Source: Lucinisca nassula
Lineage: Eukaryota > Mollusca > Bivalvia > Lucinida > Lucinidae
Assembly (NCBI GenBank): GCA_963580285.1
Contig: OY757026.1
Location: 49,203,143 to 49,267,142 of the forward strand
Direction of reading: 5' to 3'
DNA length: 64,000 bases
A program made the position numbers and the translations under genes. This document shows positions 19,701 to 29,714 of this stretch, in pieces; the first letter of the stretch is position 1, and each line of letters begins with the position of its first letter. Below the pieces are notes generated by a model. The model was not told where the DNA came from and did no database searches. It saw nothing but the letters and a program-made list of their open reading frames with translations.

Positions 19701-20175
19701 ACCCTTGTGAAAACCTGTTGTTGCAGTTTGCGACCAGGTAGGACACAGACAGTCTAGAAAGAGTCTTGGAAACTTTTAGGTACCTTGCATTCTTAAACGC
19801 AACGCCAAATAATGATAAATCAGTATATTACATGCATAACAGAGAGATTGGCCCTATACTATGATTTCTACCATGATGACTTAACTTTGCTAAGCAGAAA
19901 TATTTCCTCTGAGCCCTTTAGCTGGAACTACTTTATATGAAAGATACAAGATACCGCTTTTGCGGTGAAATCGGTACATACAAACGCGGGAAAGTTTCAG
20001 TCCCGTCGACGTTATTCATTGCGTCATCGCAATAACGTCTGAAACGATATCAACATACGTTCATAATACGTGGCGTTTGAGTCGGATGCAACGCTGAAAA
20101 AAAAAACAGGGATATGGTCATTGAATAGGATGTTTGATCTCACAATTAATTTGTTGTATTACTAAACCCCTTTTT
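19701..20175. other. No gene recognised
   Basis: Contains a small inverted CG-rich patch near 20008-20045 (CGTCGACGTTATTCATTGCG, GCAATAACGTC) but no coding signal. Confidence 0.45.
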
Positions 20176-20474
20176 ATTTGTTTGGTTGGAGGTTTAACGT
20201 CTCCGTCAACACTTTAAAGGTCATTTATGAGACGTTGCTTCAAATTTTGTGGGACTTTTTCCCGACATTGAGAGGAAATGACATCTCAAGCCCTGCCGCC
20301 CTATGAAACTAATAGGGTTTACAAGCATGGACTGTCCGACACTCGCAGCACTTTGCCCGGGCAGGCTTAGATCCTCAAAGCGGCTTACCAGTACTCCTAG
20401 GCGGATTGGTTTTAGGTCTGCGTGGAAGCATCATGCAGCCAATCTATTTCTTCAAATCCCGATGGGCGGGGGCT
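20176..20474 (-). mobile_element. SINE A, full length
   Basis: Minus strand from GCCCCCGCCCATCGGGAT to CGTTAAACCTCCAACCAAAC. The forward side shows GAGACGTTGCTTCAAATTTT. No clean target-site duplication found. Confidence 0.75.
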
Positions 20475-20689
20475 TTGTTTCTTCTTTTTTTGGTTCAAAA
20501 CTGTATAAAGCGCTTTCATAATGGCGCCCATCCAGTTTTTACCCTCCCAGCTTCTGTAACACTATGCTGATTGAACCGTTAACCTGAGCTGTAAACAGTC
20601 AATTGAACGGGAATTCAGATCCAAAATTCAAGATCCAAACTGTCCTAAAAGTCTATGGAAGTGCATGTAAAACACATATTATTCATTTT

Positions 20690-21560
20690 TCCTGTTTTAA
20701 AATATGGGATGTTTAAACCTCTGGAGGTAAAACAATCCGGTAAAGAAACTCGTGCTTCGCACTCGTTTCTTTATCGGATTGGTTTACCCCCAGAGGTTTA
20801 TAAATTCTATATTTCGAATAGGAGAATGAATGATCTGTATTTATCATATGACGTCGCGTCTAAGAGTGTAATAACGCCATGTAATAAATTCCGTAATCCA
20901 CTAGTGGATTACGAGTAAATATGCAAATTAGTAAGATGAGCCCCGTTACGTTGCATGTACGACGTCCTTAACGACGTCGCGTTTACTAATAGCAGAATAT
21001 TCATATCTTTGTAAAACAATCGTGAATAAAATGCGTTTTAAATGGCATATGATAAATAGAAGCGTGCATTCGTGCTCATGTATTACTGAATTCTTTAAAC
21101 TCGTTGAGGAAAAGGGATAAATGCTCGGCAAGGCTCGCATTTTATCCCTTTTTGTCAATTCATTTAATAAATTCAATAATACATGAACATTCATGTAAGA
21201 TCCTCTTTTTATCCTATGACAAAGTTGATAAGCAGTGGATAACGTCGTGTAATAAAAATCGTATGACCACACGTGAAACAACACTTTAGCGGTAACGCTT
21301 TAGCGGTAACGACGGCCATGTCAGCCATGCATTTATGTGGATTTTTTTGTCAAATTTAAGGGCGAAGAAATCCAATTTAAAGTGTCCATATGATAAAAAG
21401 AACCTTACATGGGCGGTCGTTTTATATGAAATGTATGAAACTCGCCAAAGGCTCGTTTATAAATTTCACATGAAATGACCACTCGTGTAATATCCTCTTT
21501 TTAACACACGTTTATGTTATCGAATTAAATAATGAAAAAATGCATCTGTGTGAGACCTAG
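20690..21560 (+). repeat. K element: series of long hairpins
   Basis: Three stem-loops follow one another. Near 20710-20800, AAACCTCTGG..CCGGTAAAGAAACTCG faces CTCGTTTCTTTATCGG..CCAGAGGTTT. Near 21090-21180, AATTCTTTAAACTCG..GAGGAAAAGGGATAAATGC faces GCATTTTATCCCTTTTTG. Near 21418-21480, TATGAAATGTATGAAACTCG faces a partner in CTCGTTTATAAATTTCAC. CTCG or GGCTCG recurs at the loops. Related copies: 49025-49335 and, inverted, 54990-55323. No ORF is supported. Confidence 0.5.
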
Positions 21561-21615
21561 ATTTCATATGAAGTGGGGTCTACAAGAGAAGTTATTACAC
21601 GGACTTGGTACTTGA
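21530..21615 (-). mobile_element. H2 MITE end, cut by the mariner insertion
   Basis: TCATATGAAGTGGGGTCTAC and ATTACACGGACTTGGTACTTG are the 3' part of H2. The element stops at the mariner TA. Confidence 0.4.
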
Positions 21616-21617
21616 TA

Positions 21618-21653
21618 CGAGGGTAGGCTGAAAAGTTCTGAGCCTGACCAAGA
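21618..21653 (+). repeat. mariner terminal inverted repeat, 3' side of the gene
   Basis: 36 bp, identical to the reverse complement of 22860-22895. Transposase binding site in the family. Preceded by TA. Confidence 0.95.
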
Positions 21654-21682
21654 TCCAATGGTTTGTCCATGCTGAAAGTGCC

Positions 21683-22714
21683 TTATTTTTCAACATAGTC
21701 TCCCTTCCTTTCCACACACTTCCGCCAGCGATGCTGGAGTCCTTGGATCCCAGTGGTATAGAAGGTCTCATCTTGGTCCCTGAAAAACTCCTCCTCGCCT
21801 GACCGATAATGCTGCCAAGTCAAGTGCTTTTTCATGTTTGGAAACAGGAAATAATCTGATGGAGCTAGATCAGGTGAATACGGAGGGTGATCGACAAGTG
21901 TGAAGCCACAGTGATGCGCAGCAGCCATTGCGACAACCGATTTATGAGCAGGCGCATTGTCCTGATGGAACAAGACCCCTTATGTCAATTTTCCGGGTCG
22001 TTTAGCCTTAATTGCTTTTCGCAATTGTTTTAGCAGATCTGCATAATACTCCCCATTAATTGTTCTGCCCTTTTGAAAGTAATCTATGAATATTATGCCC
22101 TTGGCATCCAAGACCACTGATGCCATCACATTCCCTGCAGAGGAGACGACCTTTGCCTTCCTTGGAGGGGGTGAGCCAGGGTGCTTCCATTGCATGGATT
22201 GTCTTTTGGTCTGTGGCTCAAAGTGATGAACCCAACACTCATCCTGAGTGACAAAACGGTCAAAAAAAACCATCTTGGTCTGCTTCAAAAATAGCCAAGT
22301 TGGCTTGTGACAGGTTCAGTCTGGTCAACTTTTGGTCAGGCGTCAAAAGCCGTGGCACCCATCTGGCGGAAACCTTCGACATTCCTAATTCACTGTGTAG
22401 AATGTTCTCTACTCGTTCACGGGAGATGCCAACAGTGTTAGCTAACTGATTCACAGTTAAACGCCTGTCATCCATCACGGCCCTGTGCACTTGGCTGATG
22501 GTTTCCTCAGTTGTTGCCGTTGTGGGTCGTCCACACCAGTCATCATCTTCAATGCTGTCCTTGCCATCTTAAAATTTGCTGCCCACCTTTTCACGGTTGC
22601 ATACGAAGCAGCATCATCCCCTAATGTAGCAACCATATCGGCATGAATGCCCTTAGGAGCTAACCCATTTTTATGGAGGTACTTGATGACACCACGATGC
22701 CAGATTTTGTCCAT
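21683..22714 (-). pseudogene. mariner transposase, three inactivating lesions
   Basis: Cut-and-paste transposase, about 343 residues if read through, the normal family length. Start: ATG at 22714 (MDKIWHRG), close to the ITR as in other mariners; stop TAA at 21683-21685. Domains: an N-terminal HTH near residues 20-50 (YATVKRWAANFK), a second HTH (GISRERVENILH) near 96-107, a linker WVPRLL near 119 (usual form WVPHEL), then the DD34D catalytic core. First Asp in TQDECW (about 158), second in HQDNAPAH (about 252), third in PYSPDLAPSDYFLF (about 287), with exactly 34 residues between the last two. Lesions: one base missing near 22565-22575 after NFKM, one extra T in an 8-T run at 22262-22269 (plus-strand A run), and a TAA at 21980-21982 in GKLT*GVLF, one change from Lys. 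All catalytic residues remain. Confidence 0.93.
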
Positions 22715-22859
22715 TTCCTCAAAAACGTGCTAGTATCAATTTTCAAAGTCTAGAATTTCTACGTTATTGCAGGTAAACTTGAACTCATTTGAGTCAAATC
22801 AAGTAATAAAGGTTTGGATTTAATGAATAAAAAAATTTCATGGCTGTTCGATGCCTGCT

Positions 22860-22895
22860 TCTTGGTCAGGCTCAGAACTTTTCAGCCTACCCTCG
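22860..22895 (-). repeat. mariner terminal inverted repeat, promoter side
   Basis: Identical inverted partner of 21618-21653, followed by TA. Lies upstream of the transposase ATG. Confidence 0.95.
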
Positions 22896-22897
22896 TA

Positions 22898-23300
22898 GTT
22901 TAAACGTCTGTGTCAAAATATCGTCGCCTGCGATACTCGCACTACGTTAACATACTTCGTTCTTATTTCTGCTCAAAATATAGTATCTCATGTGTCCTCA
23001 CCCCACCCATTGGAGCTGGAAGAAATAGATTAAGACTGGACTGCTCAGAGCTGAAACCGACTGAGCATTCGAGTTTTCGTAAACCGCGTAGAAGTTCAAA
23101 GCCTGCCCAGACATATTGGTGCGAATCTGACCGAGCCTTAAAAATTTCCACATAATCGGAAACAACGTCTCCAAAATGACCTAAATAGTGTTGACTCGGA
23201 TGTATGTGTGACAGCAGCATGAATAAAAATATATAACATTGCAAAACTCACTTTGCCTACATAAAGTGGGTTTGTGAGGGGTTCAGTACGTGAACTGGAT
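22898..23300. mobile_element. H2 MITE remnant containing a deleted SINE A
   Basis: H marks at 22958-22985 (TCTTATTTCTGCTCAAAATA) and 23236-23300 (CACTTTGCCTACATAAAGTG, GAGGGGTTCAGTACGTGAAC) flank a SINE A (22998-23212, plus strand). That SINE lacks the TTTCATTGGGCG block but keeps the GAGCTGAAACCGAC, AAAGCCTGCCCAGAC and GTCTCCAAAATGACC parts. Confidence 0.45.
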
Positions 23301-23775
23301 AAAGTTTACAAATCAAGTGTGAACAAGAGCAACAATTCTGGCTGCGTTATAGTTCTGAGGTAATCTGTTCCTGATATATCTGAAACATGGATTTAAGTGA
23401 GACTGCTTTTTGTGGAATGGCGTCATATAGCATTATGATGATGACGACGACCATAACGGCCACGAGGACGACGATGATGATGAACCGTCATGTTGTAATT
23501 TGAAAATCCCGCTTTTCACAGCTCATGTATATGCAGCGACAATCTACGTTTGTTATGCAGCAGGAAGGAATAAAGGAGCGAAAGGCACAAGAAAAAAGTA
23601 ACGGAAAAAAGTCACAGGTTTGGGTAGGAAATAAATAATGGAAGAAAAGTCACAGAAATGGTTTTTATCTTGTTTTTCTTAGAATTGTTGGTGATAATCA
23701 CAACCATTCATAATGTTAACAAGTCCGAGCAATGAACACCCCTCTAACCCCCATTTTATGAAGAGACTAGAAATG
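23301..23775. other. Non-coding; GATGAC microsatellite and an H2 end fragment
   Basis: 23433-23483 is a decayed GATGAC/GACGAC run. 23718-23770 resembles the H2 left end (AACAAGTCCGAGCAATGAAC, CACCCCTCTAACCCCCATTT). Confidence 0.4.
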
Positions 23776-23779
23776 CGTC

Positions 23780-24572
23780 CAAAGGATACGGATGCCCCCG
23801 CGTGAAAATATGCCTATGTTCGTATTAATCCATAGAAAGTTATTGACGGTGTTTAAGTTTTGGACCCTTTTTTCCACATTTGACCTCTAAGTATGACATT
23901 GACCTTGGCGGTAAGGACCTTGGTTTTGTGTCAGACAGATTGTCTCATGATGCCCAACATTTCTGCCAAGTAATTTCAAAATCCATCCAGAATAAGAAAG
24001 TTATTGACTGCGTTTAAGTTTCGGACCCTTTTTGGAACTTGGACCTCTAAGTATGTCCTTGACCTTGGCGGTACTGACCTGGGTCTTGCACGTGACACAT
24101 CGTCTCATAATAATTAACAATTCTACAAAGTAATTTCAAAATCCATCTCAAAATAAGTTATTGACTTCGTTTAAGCCGGCCCCCGCCCATAGGGGCTTGA
24201 AGAAATCTATTGGATGCATGATGCTTCCACGCAGAGCTGAATTCGGCCCGCACACTATTACTGGTTAACCGCTTAGAGGATCTAAGCCTGTCCAGGAATC
24301 GCAGTGCGATGCGGACCGTCCATGCTAATAAACCCTATTCGTTTCATTGGGCGACAGGTCTTGAGATGCCATTTCATCTCAATGTCGGGTAAAAGTCCCA
24401 CAAAATCGGAAGCAACGTCTCCAAAATGACCTTTACAGTGTTGAGGGGGACGTTAAACCACAAATCAACCAACCAACTTTGCCTTTTTAAGTTTCGGACG
24501 GACGAACGGACTGACGGACAGTGGCAATGCTATATGCCCTTCCACCATTTTTCGAAAGGCGGGGGCATAAAA
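23780..24572 (+). mobile_element. Non-coding element with GCCCCCGC/GCGGGGGC ends and 160-bp tandem units
   Basis: GGATGCCCCCGC (23794) and GCGGGGGCATAA (24559) are inverted. A unit with TTATTGAC, CGTTTAAGTT, GACCTCTAAGTATG and CATTGACCTTGGCGG repeats at 23840, 24001 and 24158 (period 157-161). It then has GGACGGACGAACGGACTGAC and CAATGCTATATGCCC. A SINE A interrupts it at 24176-24477. Organisation parallels 1105-1640. Confidence 0.5.
24176..24477 (+). mobile_element. SINE A, full length
   Basis: From CCGGCCCCCGCCCATAGGGG to CAAATCAACCAACCAAC. The host unit is split between GACTTCGTTTAAG and TTTTTAAGTTTCGGAC, so the repeat element is older. Confidence 0.8.
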
Positions 24573-25190
24573 AGTAGGGCTTACAGGGGGTATTCGTATT
24601 TTTTCATATTTTGCTCCTCTTCGTGTTTGCCAAAAAAAAAAGTATTTTTAAAAAAGTTTGTAAGAAGATGCAGCAGAGTGAATAAACAGTGATAAATAGG
24701 CAACAATTTCCAATTCAGGTTTTCTTGGTATCTTTAGGCCAAAGGGTTTGACACCGGGAAATGTCGGGTTTGCAGGTGTTGACTTTACTTTTATTTACTC
24801 ATTATATATTTTGAAAATGGATGATTTCTATTTTTTCTATTTGTGACTTTTTTTTAAGTTTTATCTGTGACTTTACTTCCATTAGCCTTTTCCAGTGCCT
24901 TTCTTTCCGAACAGCATCGCCAACCCCGACACAAGAAGGGACATTTCCTGTCCGATATTTACGAGGATTAAAACCAGAAAAGAAGACAAGAAAATTAAAA
25001 CAATAAAACAAAATCAGTAGGAACAGAATGAAAGTTAAAACATCATTGAATGTGTGTGCTCACTCATGTATTTGCTTTGGATAAATGCTTTAGCCAAAAC
25101 AAATGCATCAGGTTTATGAAAAAAAAAACAAGAAGCATTTTGCATTGTTATATACAGTTTAATGCCTTAGTACAAAGGTCATTGTCTGCG
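24573..25190. other. No gene recognised
   Basis: 24580-24605 has a short H-like piece (AGGGCTTACAGGGGGTATTC). Overlapping 60-70-codon frames on both strands near 24802-25011 lack family features. Confidence 0.4.
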
Positions 25191-25194
25191 TCGC

Positions 25195-25265
25195 GTGTTC
25201 GAGACGTTCGGAATAGTCTTGTCTCCGTATGACCTTAGCTGTTGATGGGACGTAAAACTCAAAAT
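25195..25265 (+). mobile_element. SINE B, 3' fragment
   Basis: GTGTTCGAGACGTTCGGAAT, GTCTCCGTATGACCTTAG and TTGATGGGACGTAAAACTC. Head missing. Confidence 0.5.
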
Positions 25266-25485
25266 ACACAAAAGGTCGATTGATAGGAAAGAATTATAGC
25301 ATGACACGTTTGCGGTAGAGTGTCAAAACCTCAGCAACGCTCGTTATACACACGATTACGAAACTGACACCTGCTTTATCGACGATAATCATCACTAATC
25401 AGCCTGAACACAGCAAGGTCTACATTCGCGATGCGCATTATGGCTAGTTTTTTTTTTTTTTATATTTTGTTTATTTTTTTTTCAC

Positions 25486-25651
25486 TGAATTGAGATTGAA
25501 CGTCCCCGTAAACTCTAAAAGGGTCATTTTGGAGACGTTCCTTTCAATGTTGTAGGACTTTTACCCGACAAAGCTCAAGCCCTGCCGCCAAATGAAACCA
25601 AAAGGCTAATCTGCACTGGACGGTCTGACTCACACCAATTTCCTTGGGCAT
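25486..25651 (-). mobile_element. SINE A, 5'-truncated
   Basis: Forward side shows GAACGTCCCCGTAAACTC, GTCATTTTGGAGACGTTC, CCCGACAAAGCTCAAGCCC and GGACGGTCTGACTCACACC, then stops at TTGGGCATGCTTAG. 5' truncation is usual for LINE-driven insertion. Confidence 0.65.
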
Positions 25652-25820
25652 GCTTAGTAGGACCCATTGTTTCTTCGTGCACCTAGTGAGGACTCCGATC
25701 AGACAACCCAGATGTTTAGGCTGATATGTGTCTTTGCTGGATGTAATAAGTGTAGAAAATGCATTGCCAGGACTCTTTTATACTGTCTCCAAATACATAA
25801 AAATAAATACAAAAAAAAAA

Positions 25821-25851
<31 letters not shown>

Positions 25852-26155
25852 AAAAAAATGAATATAATAAATATATAATACTACAAAAGAAAATTTAATT
25901 TCGCAAATAATGTTTGATTAAAATAAGATCATTTTACAAGGTTATTCGATGCACAGGCAAGTTAATATGAGGTAGTAAAAACTGGTCACTGGAAAAAAAA
26001 AATCACGGAAAAAAATTCACAAATAAAAAGTATAGAAAAAAAAATCCACTAATAAAAGATTGTACATTAATCAATTTTTCTGATGCCATGTTAAAGATGG
26101 TTGGTTATTGTCAATTAGTTCAGTGTTTATATAACTTGCTCAAAGGTGTGAATAT
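25652..26155. repeat. Non-coding; (TAAA)n microsatellite at 25808-25860
   Basis: About ten TAAA units inside an A-rich stretch, following ACTGTCTCCAAATACAT. This could be the A-rich 3' end of a degraded retroelement. The rest is AT-rich and unassigned. Confidence 0.5.
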
Positions 26156-26159
26156 TGGT

Positions 26160-26375
26160 CCTGTCTACCTAATTTGTTGCGTATACCCCGGTAAACCCAA
26201 ACCTATATATAGAAAAATGGGGTTTACGGATTATCCATTACAGTCCTCATTTTTGCTTATAAATATAGATTGTGGGTACCTGTTAGAAGCATCTAACTGA
26301 GCCGGTTCGATTCAGCACCCACGATGTATATTTGTGACAGAAATAAGAAAAAATGCGTTCATCCGAAAAATGCTA
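26160..26375 (+). mobile_element. H2-like MITE, diverged
   Basis: The pair CCCCGGTAAACCCAAAC and ATGGGGTTTACGG, then AAATATAGATTGTGGGTACC with a damaged stem (TGTTAGAAGCATC, GAGCCGGTTCGATTCAGCAC) and GACAGAAATAAG. Confidence 0.5.
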
Positions 26376-26405
26376 CTTCTAGCTAAGTTTAATCTCACGG
26401 GCGTA

Positions 26406-26684
26406 TCATTACGCAAACACGCCTATACAAATACATTGCCACCTTTATCGCCGAAAAAATAAAAAGTTCAAGATGAAAAAATGTGATATTTTTCTTATTT
26501 CTGCTCAAAATATAGATTGTGGGCACTCGTTAGCACCGCCTCATCGAGGCGGTTCTAACGAGTACCCACAATCTATAGAGCAGGAATAAGAAAAATAAGG
26601 TTTACCCCTGTAAACCCCAGTTTTACTATATAAAAGTAGGGTTCAATAGGGGTCAAAATTATATAGGCCTGTTTTCGTTATGTA
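26406..26684. mobile_element. H1 MITE, full length with near-perfect stem
   Basis: Ends ATTACGCAAACACGCCTATA and TATAGGCCTGTTTTCGTTATG. Stem GTGGGCACTCGTTAGCACCG facing CGGTTCTAACGAGTACCCAC around CCTCATCGAGG. Flanked by CTTATTTCTGCTCAAAATATA and ATCTATAGAGCAGGAATAAG. Best single reference copy of H1. Confidence 0.7.
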
Positions 26685-26689
26685 ATTGT

Positions 26690-27340
26690 AATGTAAAGAC
26701 TCTTAAGTGTCTTAAAAGATGGGAAACTCCGTGGTCAGTCCTCAGTTAGTCATTGCCAATATTCTGTATTCGAACTTATCAATAAGAACCTCATATAACT
26801 CATAACAGTCATTATATGCCTTATTTTCGGTTCAAAAACATAGATTGCACCACCCCATTGAGGCTGTCCTAACAACGACCCATAGTCTATATTTAGGCTA
26901 AAATAACAAAGACTGTCAAAAGTTTCCATCTAACTTATGTTATATCTGACATGAAAGATGACATTTTAGCAGTGGCACGGGCGTAATACAGAAATGTGAA
27001 GACTCTAAGGGATCAACAAGGATGGAATACTCCGTTGCATGTAGTTGTTCGTCGTTGTCAACACTTAATTTTGAATCATGCTTTTCAGTAAGCTACTCAC
27101 ATAACACTAATGAAAACATTATTCAAACAAATTTTGTGACTTATTTTTCCGTGACTGTTTTTCCCAAACTTTTTCCACCCTGTGATTTTTTTTCCTACAT
27201 TCGTAAAAAACTACCACTGAACCATTGCGGATGATTCTAAAGAGCACCCGCAATCTACATTTGCAGCCGAAATAATGAAAAATATCAAGCTTTTATAAAT
27301 CAAAGCACTGAAGCACTTGTATCTGAGTCTAGGTTGGAAA
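26690..27340. other. Non-coding; two degenerate H hairpins
   Basis: 26815-26912 (GGTTCAAAAACATAGATTGC, CCCCATTGAGGC, CATAGTCTATATTTAGGC) and 27195-27290 (GAACCATTGCGGATGATTC, GAGCACCCGCAATCTACATT) are decayed copies. The rest is unassigned. Confidence 0.4.
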
Positions 27341-27354
27341 ATGATCCTGAACGG

Positions 27355-27410
27355 TGATGATGATGATTTCGTGTTTAACGACGCGTCAACCCTCTTGGTG
27401 GGTCATAAGC
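27355..27410 (-). mobile_element. 56-bp tail-only retroinsertion, 12-bp target-site duplication
   Basis: Flanked by GATCCTGAACGG at 27343-27354 and 27411-27422. On the minus strand it reads TTATGACCCACCAAGAGGG, TTGACGCGTCGTTAAACACG and AAATCATCATCATCA. Same family as 11210-11277, independent insertion, different truncation point. Confidence 0.7.
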
Positions 27411-27458
27411 GATCCTGAACGGTAAGTAAACTGTTGACATTTCGCTTAACTTTTACAG

Positions 27459-27500
27459 TTTTACTTGTTTGATTTAAAGTTTAACGTCCCCGTCAACACT
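27459..27500 (-). mobile_element. 42-bp insertion of the SINE A tail only, 11-bp target-site duplication
   Basis: AACTTTTACAG at 27448-27458 and 27501-27511 flank an insert that reads on the minus strand AGTGTTGACGGGGACGTTAA then ACTTTAAATCAAACAAG. Only the last 36 nt or so of SINE A are present. Confidence 0.65.
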
Positions 27501-27560
27501 AACTTTTACAGACCTGCATTGTAAGATATTTGTATAGACCCTGATACGATATCGCGTACG

Positions 27561-27820
27561 TAAGCAAACACGGTAGACCATGATCAGACATCGCGTTCAA
27601 CGGCGTCTGATCTGTGTCTACACTGGTTGTCAAACACAACACATGATTCCAGTCCAGATTCTATAGATAACACTCTGACGCAATACTCTGACCTCAACGC
27701 GGCTATTTTCCTATAAATTTGTTAAAACCACGTGGACTTTAGCAAAGAAAACCTAATACCCATTATAACTTCGGGTCGTTTGACAAACAATCGACCAAAA
27801 TTGAATTTAATTGTTGAGAT
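27561..27820. mobile_element. P-family hairpin with associated body
   Basis: The hairpin at 27561-27634 (AGCAAACACGGTAGACC, GATCAGACATCGCG facing CGGCGTCTGATC, GTGTCTACACTGGTTGTC) is followed by a body resembling 2760-2960, including CACGTGGACTTTAGCA and GGGTCGTTTGACAAACAATC. Confidence 0.5.
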
Positions 27821-28120
27821 TTTGTTTGTTTGATCTGAGGTTTAACGTCCCCGTCAACACTGTAAAGGTCATTTTGGAGACCCTGCGTCCAATTTTGTGG
27901 GACTTTTACCCGACATTGAGATGAAATGACATCTCAAGCCGTGCCACCCAATGAAACCCATAATGTGTCTAAGCATGGACGGTCCGACTCGCACCGCATT
28001 GCCTGGGCAGGCTTAGATTATCAAAGCCGCTTAGCAGTACTCGTTTACGGGTCGGTTTCAGCTCTGCTTTGAAGCATCATGCAGCCCATCTATTTCGTCA
28101 GGCCTGATTGGCGCGGGCAG
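27820..28120 (-). mobile_element. SINE A, full length
   Basis: Forward side GTTTGTTTGATCTGAGGTTT through GACATTGAGATGAAATGAC and GCACCGCATTGCCTGGGC to CAGGCCTGATTGGCGCGGG. The first 20 nt of the head are diverged. Confidence 0.75.
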
Positions 28121-28148
28121 GATTAATTTTTGTGATACAAAAGTATTC

Positions 28149-28310
28149 GCCGGCCTCTATAGCTCAGTCGTACGCACGTCTGACTGCTGATCAGGAGGAC
28201 GCGGGTTCGATACCTGCTGGGGTCGGCAACATTCTTTCGGTAAGATTGATCATGAAATCTAGCGGATAGCCAACAGGACAGTAACTTTCCCACAAAATTG
28301 CTATTTCGAG
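28149..28310 (+). mobile_element. SINE S (tRNA-derived), truncated after the body start
   Basis: 28149-28227 folds like a tRNA. GCCGGCC pairs with GGTCGGC as a 7-bp acceptor stem (one G-T). Box A TATAGCTCAGTCGTA, an anticodon-arm region around CTGCTGATCAG, and an exact box B GGTTCGATACC. It then joins CATTCTTTCGGTAAGATTG and ATCATGAAATC, shared with 48085-48125. The attached body and multiple copies mark it as a SINE and not a tRNA gene. Confidence 0.7.
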
Positions 28311-28780
28311 CGTAGTGCACACGGTTATACATGTATATGGCTAAATATGTGACCCAACTGCGTTTGCTTTAAAATTCTTAGCGTAGCGTATACCTTGCAA
28401 AAACCCGTACGAAAAGAAACGCACTAAAACGTCAATACGTATAAAAACGTAAAAAGCAGTATAGCGCGATAATACGCATAGCAATCGGTTTCCTACGCCT
28501 TAATATAGTTGCTACGTTTTATTCTACGTTTTATTACGTTTCAGGTTTTTTTTTTTTTTTTTTTTTTTTTGTAGTTATTGCTTGGTATCGCTTCCCTACA
28601 AAACGGCGCAAAATTAATGTACATGTAGTAAAGCATAGCACTCACTACGTAGCGGTGAGACTGAGGCTTTACTCCGAACCACGTAACGTAGAGGCATGCA
28701 CGTTTACGAAATTCGCGGATGTATGGCACTAGAGAAGACGAATAAAAACAAGGATTTTTTGTAATGTTTGTGGGGCGACA
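28311..28780. other. Non-coding; ACGTTTT/TACGT-rich with a long T run
   Basis: AACGTAAAA, CTACGTTTTATT and TACGTATAAAAACG-type words recur between 28370 and 28700. 28546-28570 is about 25 T. Confidence 0.4.
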
Positions 28781-28784
28781 TATA

Positions 28785-29115
28785 TAAAGGGTATTGTGGG
28801 GCTTTATATATGTGTAATATATACATGCCTCATATCTGGGTTGGTATTGTGGGGCTCTATATATGTTTAATATATATATGCCTCATATCTGGGTTAACAT
28901 TTTCTACCACTTAGCTAGGTAAAAAATGTATAGATATATAGATCAACGATATCTGGCTTGCGTAATGGAACTAAACAAAACACATAAAACGAAGGATTTA
29001 CATTTTCGTGAACATCATGTTTGTGGGGCGACATATATAAATTGCAATGTGGGGCTTTATATATATATAGTATATATGCCTCGTATCTCGGTTAAAATTT
29101 TGCGCCACTTATCTC
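28785..29115 (+). repeat. Repeat G, three copies
   Basis: GTGGGGCTTTATATATGTG with ATATATACATGCCTCATATC recurs near 28795, 28850 and 29035; a single copy is at 10383. Each contains alternating TA around the copy centre. Confidence 0.45.
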
Positions 29116-29640
29116 GGTTTAGACACGACCACCCCATATCATGACCAATAGAATATATATATTATATAAACAATTTCGGACACTGAAAGTATGCAATTTA
29201 TCGACATAGTTGTTTACATGTATACATTTATGTTAGAGTTTTTATGTTGTACATTGCACATATCGCATCACATGTTATGCCAAATTTCTGTGTGATGCGA
29301 ACATATGCTAGTACATATGTGGCCCCTTTTGATCGTTCGCACAGATAGATTTTGCTGCGGGCATAGTACAGGGACAGGGGACATGCTGTTTGGACATTGG
29401 TTTCCGCCACTTGTTCTCTGTCCCTGAGTGTGCCATTTCTCTTACTGGTGACTGTATCACATGGCCTTTTGGGCGTGGGGTATCGCTGTTATACCAGTTT
29501 GTATATGTCTGTAGGCATTAACCCATGTATAATAAGAGAATCGTTCACCTTATGAGTTTGGAGCGGTTCATTTCTTGGAATATGGGCGCCAGATTTGACG
29601 TGATTTGTTTTAATTGTAGTAAACTTTCCAAATATGTATG
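29116..29640. other. No gene recognised
   Basis: AT-rich, with a small GC-richer part near 29340-29490. No motif is diagnostic. Confidence 0.45.
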
Positions 29641-29645
29641 TACTT

Positions 29646-29714
29646 GAGCAAACAGTGGAGACCCGGATCAGACGTCGCGTTCTGTGGCGTCTGATCTGGG
29701 TCTACATTGTTTGC
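29646..29714. mobile_element. P-family palindrome, well preserved
   Basis: GAGCAAACAGTGGAGACCCG, GATCAGACGTCGCG facing GTGGCGTCTGATC, TGGGTCTACATTGTTTGC. The best-conserved copy in the window. Confidence 0.65.

Larger units (their letters stand above)
21616..22897 (-). mobile_element. mariner (Tc1/mariner superfamily) element, nearly intact
   Basis: A 1,278-bp element (21618-22895) between TA dinucleotides (21616-21617 and 22896-22897), the standard mariner target duplication. Its terminal inverted repeats are 36 bp and identical, starting CGAGGGTAGGCTGAAAAG. It encodes one DD34D transposase on the minus strand with three lesions. Perfect termini and few lesions point to a recent insertion compared with other repeats here. 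It landed at the end of an H2 MITE. Elements of this general type have spread widely among marine invertebrates, often by horizontal transfer; that applies to the family and is not shown for this copy. Confidence 0.93.

Noticed and set aside
28149..28227. Functional tRNA gene
   Set aside because: Acceptor and box B fit, but the same head with the same downstream body recurs at 47965 and 48043, so it is a SINE head.
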